Assembly: GCA_023614405.1 (NCBI GenBank)
Contig: CM042690.1
Coordinates: 662,540,802-662,604,801, forward strand
From: Avena insularis
Taxonomy: Eukaryota; Streptophyta; Magnoliopsida; Poales; Poaceae
Reading direction: 5' to 3'
Length of the DNA stretch: 64,000 bases
Part shown: in pieces, positions 55,413 through 64,000 of the stretch
Layout of the letters: the number at the start of each line of letters is the position of its first letter
Numbering within the stretch: position 1 is the stretch's first letter
Position numbers and translations under genes: made by a program
The notes under the pieces: model-generated
Seen by the model: only the letters and a program-made list of their open reading frames with translations
Databases searched by the model: none
What the model was told of the DNA's origin: nothing

Positions 55413-55786
55413 GTAACAGTTCTGGTAAGAAAAGTTCTGCAAAAATACTATCTAGCTATATGTTTGCAGTTTTTAGTCAATAAGGAAAGCTACGAAGCGA
55501 AAGAGGGGCGGAAACGGAGCCAGGGTGGCTCACACCACCCTGTGGCGCGGGCCCACCCCTGGCCACGCCACCAGGTGGTGTGGCCACCTCAGCCTCCATC
55601 TCCGACTCATTTTCTCCCAGTACCTTCCTTTTGATATGAAACTTCGTAATATATAACCCCCCGGATCTCCCGAGGTTCGTATATCGTGTTTTCGTCGTGT
55701 TTTTGTTTCGATCTGTTTCTGCCAGGAACTATTCTTGAAAGTTTAGAAGCACAATAGTGTCTGCGAAGGATAAGGGAAAGGAGCCT
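55413..55786 (+). promoter_or_regulatory. U3-like segment with TATA box before the post-pol ORF of element E
   Basis: It contains cacaccacc (55532-55540) and ggtggtgtg (55575-55583) around a GC-rich centre, closely matching the U3 inverted repeat of E's own LTRs (56894-56902 with 56936-56944). A TATA box (tatataa, 55650-55656) follows at 67 bases, compared with 37 in the LTR, and then a T/C-rich leader-like stretch to the ORF. This looks like an internal promoter derived from, or parallel to, the LTR promoter. Function is inferred. Confidence 0.5.
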
Positions 55787-56212
55787 ATGGAGGAAGATCT
55801 CCAAGACCCCGGGCAGGAGAAGGATATTAAGAGTGAAGGTGAAGAGGAGGCAAAGCACACCGGCACTACCATTGCAAGCATTGGAGTGGTGGCGTACCCT
55901 GTCAGGATCAGAAGGACTGCACGGATGTCAACTGGAGGGAAGCCTCCGCGTCACTGTTTGGCACCATGGACACCTTCTCCAAGCACCAAGAGTCCCTTCC
56001 ATACCTTTATTCATAACCATGCAGGAAAAGAAGACCGCAAGGAAGAAGATCGGAAAAAGAATCACAAGAGCTGGGATCCACAATCTGACATGATCATGCA
56101 CCGCATCAAGCACAACTCGGAGTTGATTCGTACTCTCACCTTCGAGATTGAGGACTTGTGGAAATTGGTTAAGAAGCTCATCGAGAGGATACCACCACCA
56201 CCAAAGGAGTAA
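55787..56212 (+). CDS. Post-pol ORF of element E (coiled-coil end)
   Basis: 141 residues from ATG 55787 (MEEDLQDPGQ). An in-frame GTG at 55757 could be a decayed earlier ATG, adding ten residues. The protein is acidic at the start (SEGEEEAKH), then basic (VRIRRTARMSTGGKPPRH). The end is an amphipathic helix (HNSELIRTLTFEIEDLWKLV) and a PPPPKE tail. It occupies the place of the Athila post-pol ORF but is much shorter, and no envelope features are visible. The frame is intact, unlike gag-pol. Function unknown. Confidence 0.55.
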   Translation: MEEDLQDPGQEKDIKSEGEEEAKHTGTTIASIGVVAYPVRIRRTARMSTGGKPPRHCLAPWTPSPSTKSPFHTFIHNHAGKEDRKEEDRKKNHKSWDPQSDMIMHRIKHNSELIRTLTFEIEDLWKLVKKLIERIPPPPKE

Positions 56213-56600
56213 TTCGTCATCAGGTTTGGCATCCCCTTGGTTTGTTCCAAGCTTGGGGGAGTGTCGCGGTATCACATCACTATCTTCTATCTTTTTACCT
56301 TTTTAGTAGAGTCATATCATGAATAGAGAAGTTATCATGTAGGATGGTTTGCAAATTATCAACTATTCTTCGACCAAGAGCTAAGTTTGCCAATACCAAT
56401 TATGATTCACTTTATTTATCTTTATTGTGTTTCCTTTACTTACTGCAAGTTGAGTTATATAATAGTGAGTTGTCTTCTATTATGATCTATGTATTGATGA
56501 ATGTGATGCTTCTTGTCTGTATTCTTTTATCGACTCTTCACTCCATAAACCTGAGGTCATGTTTATTGAGCTTAGTTTCGCTTGGGGACAAGCGAAGTCT
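56213..56600 (+). other. 3' non-coding region of element E
   Basis: About 390 bases without an ORF. It has three partial PPT-like texts: caagcttgggggag near 56250, cgcttggggac near 56580, and the true PPT at 56601. Confidence 0.55.
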
Positions 56601-56615
56601 AAGCTTGGGGGGAGT
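56601..56615 (+). other. Polypurine tract of element E
   Basis: aagcttggggggagt immediately precedes the 3' LTR. Confidence 0.75.
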
Positions 56616-57752
56616 TGATACGTCCATTTTGCATCACTATTCTATGTCATAATTCACTGTTATTCATTGATATATTTCATATTAAGAGGTGATACTTATG
56701 TTATTTCATCTATTTTTGCATGGTTGATGACTTTTGGAGCATGGACCGCTGCAGTCAGGATTCTGATGGAAAAGGTACTGTTTGGAGGAAAAATTCGCGA
56801 AGATCAGAAAATCCGGGAAAATATACGGAAAATCCTATTTTTTCAGAAGACGAAGGCTGCCAGAAGAGGGAGTGGAGATGGGCCACAGGGGCCCACACCA
56901 CCCCCTGGCGCGGGCCACCCTAGTCCGCGCCACCAGGTGGTGTGGCCGTCCTAGCCCACCTCTGGCTCTCCCCTCTGGCGTATATATTCCTCCCGAAACC
57001 CTAAGACTCGGGGGGCGACCACAGAAAGATTCCGTCGCCTCTGTGGGGCAGAAAACACCGAGAGAGAAAGATCTCTCTGGCAGACAGATTTCTGCCGGGG
57101 GAATTCCTTCCAGGAGAGGGGAGATCGTCGCTATCAACACCACCATCAAGCTGGACTTCATCGAGATCATCATCATAATCATCATCATCAGCACCCTCAT
57201 CACCATCTCCATATCGCTGTAACAATTGAGTTGAATCTTGCATTAATTCTTAGGGGAAACTTTCCCGGTGTTGATTACTCTTTGTAGTTGATGCTATTGA
57301 GTGAACCATTGAATTATTGTTTATGTTCATATTGTTATACATCATTATTCCATCTCTGATCATGATCCATATGATGTCTTGTGAGTAGTTTGTTTTGTTC
57401 TTGAGGACATGGGAGAAGTCATGTTGTTAGTAGTGGAGTTGTGTTGAGAAAGATTCAATGGTTTGATATTTAAGTTGTGGTGTACTTCTTCTAGTGGTGT
57501 CATGTGAACGTCGACTACATGACACTTCACCTATATGGCCTAGGGGAATGCATTGTGTATTTGGCTACTAATCGTAGGGGTTGCCGGAGTGACAAAAACC
57601 TGAACCCCCGTTAGGAAACCATTGCACAAGGGACGTAAGGGTCTTAGAGTTTAAAGTTGTGGTTAGGTTTCTACCTTAATTACTTTCTTGTACTTACGGA
57701 TGTTTGCAAGGGGTATAATCACAAGTATGTATTAGTCATAGGAAGGTCGGTA
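56616..57752 (+). repeat. 3' LTR of element E, lacking its last ~364 bp
   Basis: It matches the 5' LTR from its first base up to ggaaggtcggta (57752; 30462 in the 5' LTR). It is then directly followed by the TSD cctag instead of the remaining 364 bases that end tcatca. TATA box at 56981-56988. Confidence 0.85.
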
Positions 57753-59174
57753 CCTAGCGCCGCAAATCAGCAGCGCATCCGTCCTCGCACACACGTTCAA
57801 GCCACCGAACAACCTCCACCTCCTCACTCCAGCGAATCAGCGGAAGCAGCAACTCCTTCCAGACGCAAGGCCACTAGGAACATGTATCTCGCTAATCCGA
57901 GACCATGGGGGAATATATCTAGAGGGGGAGATAGATCCTTCAAGAGGAGGTGTGCTTTGTGAGGGAGGAGAGGGGGGCTCCTCCCCTCCCATGGCCGGAG
58001 GCCAAGGGGGGTGCCCCCACCTCTTCCTCATTCATGTGGTGGAAGCTCCACTCACATCAATTTTGCCTCCACCCAAAATTCCACTCACATGCATTAAATT
58101 TCCACCAAATTTAATGCAACTCTCATTTAATAAAACTCTTTTATTTATTTTATTCAGAATTTTGTTAATTACTTTAATTAACAAACATTCACATAAAACC
58201 CCTTGCAACATTTCAATATCACATGCAGAACCAGTTTCTGCAATTTCACCCGAAATAATTCCGGTTTCCATTGAAATAATATCAGCGCTTTGCGATTCTT
58301 TCGTCTGAAACATATGTGCTCCAAAATGGTGTTCGGCAACCCTTAAGTGTGTCACCCTACGGTTCACGAATAATGCAGACATGATTGAGACCCCTCTCAA
58401 ATCAATAATCAGAAGCGGACCGAGATCCATCTCGACTCGCACATTCAATGATGACTTCTATGATCGTGAGAACCTTTAACGCTTGTAACTTAATCCCTTT
58501 GTCTCATGATATAATACATGTCCGAGATTCGATCATCGGTATCCAAATACCTAGTTTGATATTGTTACTGACATGAACTCTTTTCTCGTTCCCGTGATAT
58601 AACATTCTACTGATCACATCACTTGCTTGCAAGCTATCTTAATGTGATATCACCGAGAGGGCCCAGAGTATATCTATCCATCATCAGGATTGACAAATTC
58701 CACTCTTGATCCATGAGCCTCAACATAACACCTTCAGTAATCGAACCCACCTTTATAGTCACCCTGTTACGGTGTGACGTTTGATGTTATCAAAATACTC
58801 TTCCGGTGTTAGCAATTAACATGATCTCATGGTCTAAGGACTAAGATTACTTCGTATGATGTTATAACAATATAAACATAATGACTTTGATCATAATGTT
58901 ATACTTCGGATGAATGTTCATCACATCATTTCACAAATGTTGTGACCTCGTTATTAACAACATCCAATGTCCATGATCAAGAAACTTTGATCATCTTGTT
59001 AATCAACGAGCTAGTCTATAAGAGAGGCATAACTAGGAAACTTTTTGTTTACTAAACACACATGTATTGATGTTTCATATCAATACAATTATAGCATGCA
59101 AAATAAACATCTATCATATACAAGGAATACATAGTAACAACTTTATTATTGTCTCTTAGGGCATATTTCCTTCA
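57753..59174 (-). repeat. Copia 3' LTR, main piece
   Basis: It resumes after element E with cctagcgccgcaaatc, and ends atatttccttca at 59174, the complement of the LTR start TGAAGGAAATAT. It contains cccttaagtgtgtcaccc near 58341, as in the Copia LTR at 24909-26226. Together with 29112-29314 it makes an LTR of about 1.6 kb. Confidence 0.78.
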
Positions 59175-59186
59175 GTCTCCCACTTG
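59175..59186 (-). other. Polypurine tract of the Copia element
   Basis: The minus strand reads caagtgggagac, directly before the LTR start, as in Angela/BARE elements. Confidence 0.7.
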
Positions 59187-59207
59187 TAGTAGAGACAATA
59201 ATCTAGT

Positions 59208-62200
59208 TCACATAGTGATAAGTCTAACACCCATGGAGTTCTGGTGTTGATCATGTTTTGCCCTAGGGAGAACTTTAGTCAACGGATCTTCTACATTTAG
59301 GTCCGTGTGTACTTTACAAATCTTTATATCTCCATCCTTGACATGCTCACGGATGGAGTGAAACCGGCGCTTAATATGCTTGGAATTCTTATGAGACCTT
59401 GGTTACTTGGCGTTGGCTATGGCTCCTTTGTTGTCACAATAGATCACCATTGGGTCCAATGCACTAGGAACCACACCTAGTTCCGTTATGAACTCCTTCA
59501 TCCAAACTGCTTCCTGCGCCACTTTTGAAGCAACAACATATTCTGCCTCCGTCATTGATCTAGCCACCATAGGTTGTTTGGAACTCCTCGAACTAACTGC
59601 TGCTCCGTTCAAGAGAAATACATATTCGGATTGAGACTTAGAGTCATCCGGATCGGTGTCAAAGCTAGCATCGACATAACACTTAGCGACTAGCTCTTCT
59701 TCACCTCCGTATATAAGAAATATATCCTTAGTTCTTCTTAAGTACTTAAGGATATTCTTGACCGCTATCTAGTGTTCCGAACCTGGATCAGATTGGTACC
59801 TACTAGTCAAACTACTAGCATGTGCCACATCCGGTCTTGTACATAGCATGGCATACATTATAGAGCCTATGGCTGAGACATAGGGGATCTTATCCATTAT
59901 CTCTCTTTCTTCCGCCGTAGCCGGACTTTGAGTCTTACTCAATGTCTTGCCTTGCAACATAGGTAAGAACCCCTTCTTACTTCCGCCATATTAAACTTCT
60001 TTAATATCTTATCAAGGTATGTACTCTGCGATAGCCCAATTAGGCGCCTTGATCTATCTCTATAGATTTTAATGCCTAATATATATGAAGCTTCACCAAG
60101 GCCCTTCATCGAAAATTTGTTGTTTAGATAACTTTTAACACTGTTTAAAAGATCTATATCATTTCCAATCAATAATATGTCATCCACATATAATATCAGA
60201 ATTGCCACATTGCTCCCACTCACTTTCTTGTAAATACAAGCCTCTCCATAAGTTTGGACAAATCCAAACTCTTTGATCACCTCATCAAAGCGGAGATTCC
60301 AACTCCGGGATGCTTGCTTCAGTCCATAGATGGATCGTTGAAGCTTGTACACCTTATCAGCATCCTTAGGATCGACAAAACCCTTAGGTTGTATCATATA
60401 CAACTCTTCTTCAATATTGCCATTGAGGAACGCAGTTTTGACATCCATCTGCCATATTTCATAATCGAGATATGCAGCAATTGCTAACATAATCCTAACC
60501 GACTTTAGCATCGCTACGGGAGAGAAAGTCTCATTGTAGTTAACTCCTTGAATTTGTCGAAACCCCTTTGCGACAAGTCGAGCTCTATAGATGGTCACAT
60601 TACCATCAGCATCAATTTTTCTTTTGAAAATCCATTTATTCTCAACGGCCTTTCGATCGTGAGGTAAGTCCACCAAGGTCCAAACCTGGTTTTCGTACAT
60701 GGATTCCATCTCGGATTTCATGGCTTCTAGCCATTTGTTGGAATCCGGGCTCATCATCGCTTCTTCATATGTCGCAGGGTCATCCATTTCATCAATCATG
60801 AAATTCATAACAAGATTGCTGTACAGTTCAGGAGCTGCACGTGTCCTGCTTGACCTGCGAGGTTCGGTAGTATCCTCTTTCGGAGTTTCATGATCATTAT
60901 CATTAGCTCTCTCTTCATCAGGTGAAGTCAACTCCGAAACAACTTCCGGTGCTACGCCACTCGCCATTTCATGAAGAGAAGGTTCAATAACCTCTTCGAG
61001 TTCTACCTTCCGACTACTCACACCTTTCGCGAGAAACTCCTTCTCAAGAAAGGATCCATTCTTGGCAAGAAAAACCTTGCCCTCGGATCTGTGATAGAAG
61101 GTATACCCAATCGTTTCCTTAGGGTATCCTATGAAGACGCATTTTTCCGCTTTGGGTTCGAGTTTATCCGACTGAAGTTTCTTCACATAAACATCGCATC
61201 CCCAAACTTTAAGAAATGACAGCTTAGGTTTGTTTCCAAACCATAATTCATACGGTGTCGTTTCAATGGATTTAGATGGTGCCCGATTTAAAGTGAATGC
61301 AATGGTTTCCAGTGCATAACCCCAAAATGACAGTGGTAAGTCAGTCAGAGACATCATAGATAAAACCATATCCAATAAAGTATGATTATGATGTTCCGAC
61401 ACACCATTACGTTGTGGTGTTCCGGCAGGCGCGAGTTGTGAAACTATTCCACAGTCTTTCATATGTGTGCTAAACTCGTAACTAAGATACTCTCCTCCAC
61501 GGTCGGACCGTAGAAATTTGATCTTTCTGTTATGATGATTTTCCACTTCATTCTGAAATTCCTTGAACTTTTCAAAGATTTCAGACTTATGTTTCATCAT
61601 ATAGATATACCCGTATCTACTCAAATCATCCATGAAAGTAACAAAATAACGATATCCACCTCGCGTCGACACACTCATCGGTCCACACACATCAGTATGT
61701 ATGATTTCCAATAAATCTGTCGCCCTTTCCATTGAATCAGAAAACGGCGTTCTAGTCATCTTGCCCATAAGGCATGGCTCACATGTATCAAATGATTCAA
61801 AATCAAGGGATTCCAAAAAGTTATCAGAATGGAGTTTCTTTATGCGTTTAATGCCAATATGACCTAGACGACAGTGCCACATATATCCTGATATATCATT
61901 ATCAAGTTTAATCCTTTTAGCATCAACATTATGAATATGCGTAATACTACTATCGAGATCCAACAGGAATAAACCATTCATCTCAGGTGCATGACCATAA
62001 AAGATATCATTCATATAAATCGAACAACCATTGTTTTCAGATTTAAAGGAATAACCACTTCGCATCAAACACGATCCGGATACAATGTTCATGCTCAGTG
62101 CAGGCACCAAATAACAATTATTTAGATTTATCACTAATCTCGACGGCATATGGAGAGGCAGCGTTCCGACGACGATCACATCAACTCTTGATCCATTGCC

Positions 62201-62347
62201 GACCCGCATCGTGACCTCATCCCTTGCTAGTTGTTGCTTGTTACATAGCCCCTGAATCGAGTTACATATATTAGCAACCGATCCCTTATCAAATACCCAG
62301 GTGCTACTACGAGTACTAGTCAAGTACACATCAATAACATGTATATC
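59208..62347 (-). pseudogene. Copia pol polyprotein (protease-integrase-RT-RNase H), broken
   Basis: From 62347 the frame reads VYLTSTRSSTWVFDKGSVAN: the protease motif, usually D-T-G, is D-K-G here. Then come the GAG-pre-integrase region (MWHCRLGHIGIKRIKKLH, CEPCLMGKM), integrase core (IHTDVCGPMS, SDRGGEY, NGVSEHHN), linker, RT (WIFKRKIDADGNV, WQMDVKTAFLNG, YVDD near 60180-60190) and, after a frameshift near 59985, RNase H (YVSAIGSIMYAM, SMTEAEYVVAS, YCDNKGAIANAK). Stops near 59769 and 59403 and the frameshift disable it. The final TGA is at 59208. The frame is open for about 785 codons from the LTR border to the frameshift. Confidence 0.88.
62343..62347 (+). repeat. Target-site duplication of the solo LTR (atatc)
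   Basis: atatc at 62343-62347 and again at 63940-63944, directly flanking the solo LTR. Confidence 0.8.
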
Positions 62348-63939
62348 TGATGGCTCAATGCACGGCGCCCAGAAAAGTGCTGGTGCATGGTTGATGTAGA
62401 GCCTGTTGGGAACCCCAAGAGGAAGGTATGATGAGCACAGCAGCAAGTTTCCCTCAGTATGAAACCAAGGTTTAATCGAACTAGTAGGAGAAAGGAAACA
62501 CCGCAAAGGTGTTACTAGTTGAGCTTTGGCAGGGCGCACTACTGGTGCTAGTAGCAACGTGGAGACCTGCACAACACAACCACAGAACTTTGTCCCCAAC
62601 TTGCGATGAGGTTGTCAATCTCACCGTGTTTTGCAGAAAACAAAGGATTAAACGTATCGAATGGAAAGAAGTAAAAGTTTGCAGAAAGTAAACACGAAGC
62701 AGTAAAAGATTGTAGATTGTATGTAAAGAGAAAGGACCGGGATCCATAGTTCACTAGAGGTGGCTCTCCTTAGATAGATAACATGATGGGTGAACAAATT
62801 ACAGCGGGGCAATTGACAAACACCGAGAAAGCAATACATGCATATACTAATCATCTTGACTCCTTTGAGACTTGATTGGGCATTACAACATAATACATAG
62901 ACCGCCATCCAACTACATCTATGACTAATAATCCACCTTCAGGTTATCATCGAACCCCTCCAAAGATTAAGTTGCAAGCAACAGATTATTGCTTTACGAA
63001 CTGCGTGTAAAGTAAACTATATGATTGTTCTATGAACAAAGGATTGTTGTTTTCTCCCTAGTAGCAACAACACATCTAGTACCTTAGAGATTTCTGTCAC
63101 TTCCCCAGATTACCAGAGGCATGAACCCACTATTGAGCATAAATACTAACTCTTGGAGTTGCTAGCATCTACTTGGCCAAGATAGCTACTAACAACGGAA
63201 AGCATGCAAGATCTCAAATAACAAAGACATGATAGAATCAATAATCAATCTGAAATAGCATCTCAATATCCATCGGATCCCCGCAAACACAACATGTAGA
63301 ATTACAAATAGATGATCTTGATCATGAACAGAGCTCACAAGATCTAAACATGAAAGCACAAAGGAGGAGAACCAGGCATCTAGCTACTACATGGATCCGT
63401 AGTCCAAGGATGAACTACTCACGCATCACACCGGAGGCTTGCATGGTGATGAAGAAGGCCTCCAGGGTGAATTCCCCTCTACGGAGGGTGCCGGGAAGAG
63501 CTTCAGATCCTTCCCGATCTAGGGATGGAGATGTCGGCGGCTATAGACTCTTTCGTGGATTTTTGATCGGGAACTTAGGGTTTTCATCCCGAGGGAAATA
63601 TATAGGCGGAAGGAGAGGCCGAGGGGGTGCCGAGAGCCACCACACCACCCCCTGGCGCAGGCCAGGCCTAGCCGCGCGGCCAGGTGGTGTGGCTGGCCCC
63701 TGGCCCTTCTCCGTCTCGTATTCTGGCACTTGATCTCTTCCGGAAAAATAGGCACTTTGGCTTTTGTCCCGTCCAATTCGGATAATATTCATTTTCTGAC
63801 TTTCCTGGAACCAAAAACAGCAGAAAACAGGCAGCTGGCACTGTGGCTCTTGTTAATAGGTTAGTCCAAGAAATCATATGAAAAGTACTCCAAAGTTGGA
63901 ACAAAACACAAGAAAGTGGATAAAACCAAGCATGGAACA
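62348..63939 (-). mobile_element. Solo LTR of the element A family, 32 bp short at its 5' end
   Basis: The complement matches the LTRs of element A and ends gagccatca, but it begins TGTTCCATGCTTGG, so the usual first 32 bases (TGATACATTG...) are absent. It is flanked by a perfect atatc duplication (62343-62347 and 63940-63944), and the Copia reading frame continues on both sides. TATA-type aatatata (plus) at 63597-63604. Confidence 0.85.
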
Positions 63940-63944
63940 ATATC

Positions 63945-64000
63945 ACATATACCTTTGTTTTCCTTGCTGGCCTTCTTGTCCACCAAATACTTGGGGAAGT
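63945..64000 (-). pseudogene. Copia gag C-terminal piece
   Basis: The minus strand reads FPKYLVDKKASKENKGI, the text between the Copia CCHC knuckle and protease in Angela/BARE-type elements. It joins, across the solo LTR, to the VIDVYLTSTRSS text of pol. It runs off the window edge. Confidence 0.75.

Larger units (their letters stand above)
29315..57752 (+). mobile_element. Element E: Athila-like Gypsy retrotransposon, split by C and B
   Basis: 5' LTR 29315-30826, PBS 30838-30855, gag 30941-31861, protease 31883-32413, RT/RNase H to 34422, then nested insertions 34423-54193. Integrase follows at 54194-55412, a post-pol ORF at 55787-56212, PPT 56601-56615 and a shortened 3' LTR 56616-57752. 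Without the insertions E is about 8.7 kb. Gag, protease and pol text match the Athila lineage. Frameshifts and stops disable pol. The post-pol ORF is preceded by a copy of the LTR's U3 hairpin and a TATA box. Confidence 0.88.
29112..64000 (-). mobile_element. Angela/BARE-like Copia retrotransposon (outermost of the nest, partial)
   Basis: It is a minus-strand Copia element. Its 3' LTR is 29112-29314 plus 57753-59174, split by element E. The PPT is at 59175-59186, pol pseudogene at 59208-62347, an inserted solo LTR at 62348-63939, and the end of gag at 63945-64000. The 5' LTR lies beyond the window. The LTR ends are TGAAGGAAATATGCCC and ...CCCAACA (minus strand). It inserted into the minus-strand Athila-like ORF sequence at 29111. 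Pol order is protease, integrase, RT, RNase H, which defines Copia. Confidence 0.85.

Overview
The window is plant nuclear DNA from a large, repeat-rich grass genome. The LTR families, the tRNA-Asp primer sites, the CACTA ends and the Stowaway MITE fit Triticeae (wheat, barley or Aegilops type). I see no host gene, rRNA or tRNA gene. Almost every recognisable base belongs to a transposable element, and most reading frames are decayed.

Layout. (1) 1-5104: 3' part of an Athila-like Gypsy element (+) with a broken post-pol ORF and a 3' LTR cut at 5104. (2) 5105-13139: a complete but non-autonomous Gypsy element, called A here (+), with two ~1.6 kb LTRs, a gag-protease ORF and no RT or integrase. 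(3) 13140-29111: a mosaic of older fragments. It holds unclassified AT-rich DNA, a probable minus-strand LTR (15070-16999), two CACTA-like ends with subterminal repeat arrays (18930-20024 and 21920-23030), a Stowaway MITE (21153-21277), a Gypsy LTR piece, a Copia gag/LTR piece, a Gypsy LTR with a gag start (26227-27947), and a minus-strand Athila-like ORF (28034-29008). (4) 29112-64000: a four-level nest. The outermost element is an Angela/BARE-like Copia (minus). Its 3' LTR is split by Gypsy element E (+, 29315-57752, TSD cctag). E is split inside pol by non-autonomous element C (+, 34423-41042, TSD cccac). The end of C is split by Tat-lineage element B (minus, 41044-54184, TSD atcac). A solo LTR (62348-63939, TSD atatc) also sits in the Copia coding region.

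How the parts work together. E, B and the Copia once encoded their own gag, protease, RT/RNase H and integrase, and all are now interrupted by stops or frameshifts. A and C keep cis signals (LTR, PBS, PPT) but lack pol, so they would need enzymes from related elements. A and C share LTR beginnings and ~2.7 kb of 3' non-coding DNA, although A carries gag-protease and C an unrelated orphan ORF.

Most interesting signals: copies of LTR U3-type sequence placed upstream of the post-pol ORFs in two different Athila-like elements, suggesting an internal promoter; a phase-consistent seven-exon antisense gene in B with a 59-bp minisatellite in one intron; a duplicated primer-binding site in C; the orphan acidic/hydrophobic ORF of C; and two LTRs with shortened ends that abut perfect target-site duplications. 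All calls come from reading the sequence; no database search was possible.
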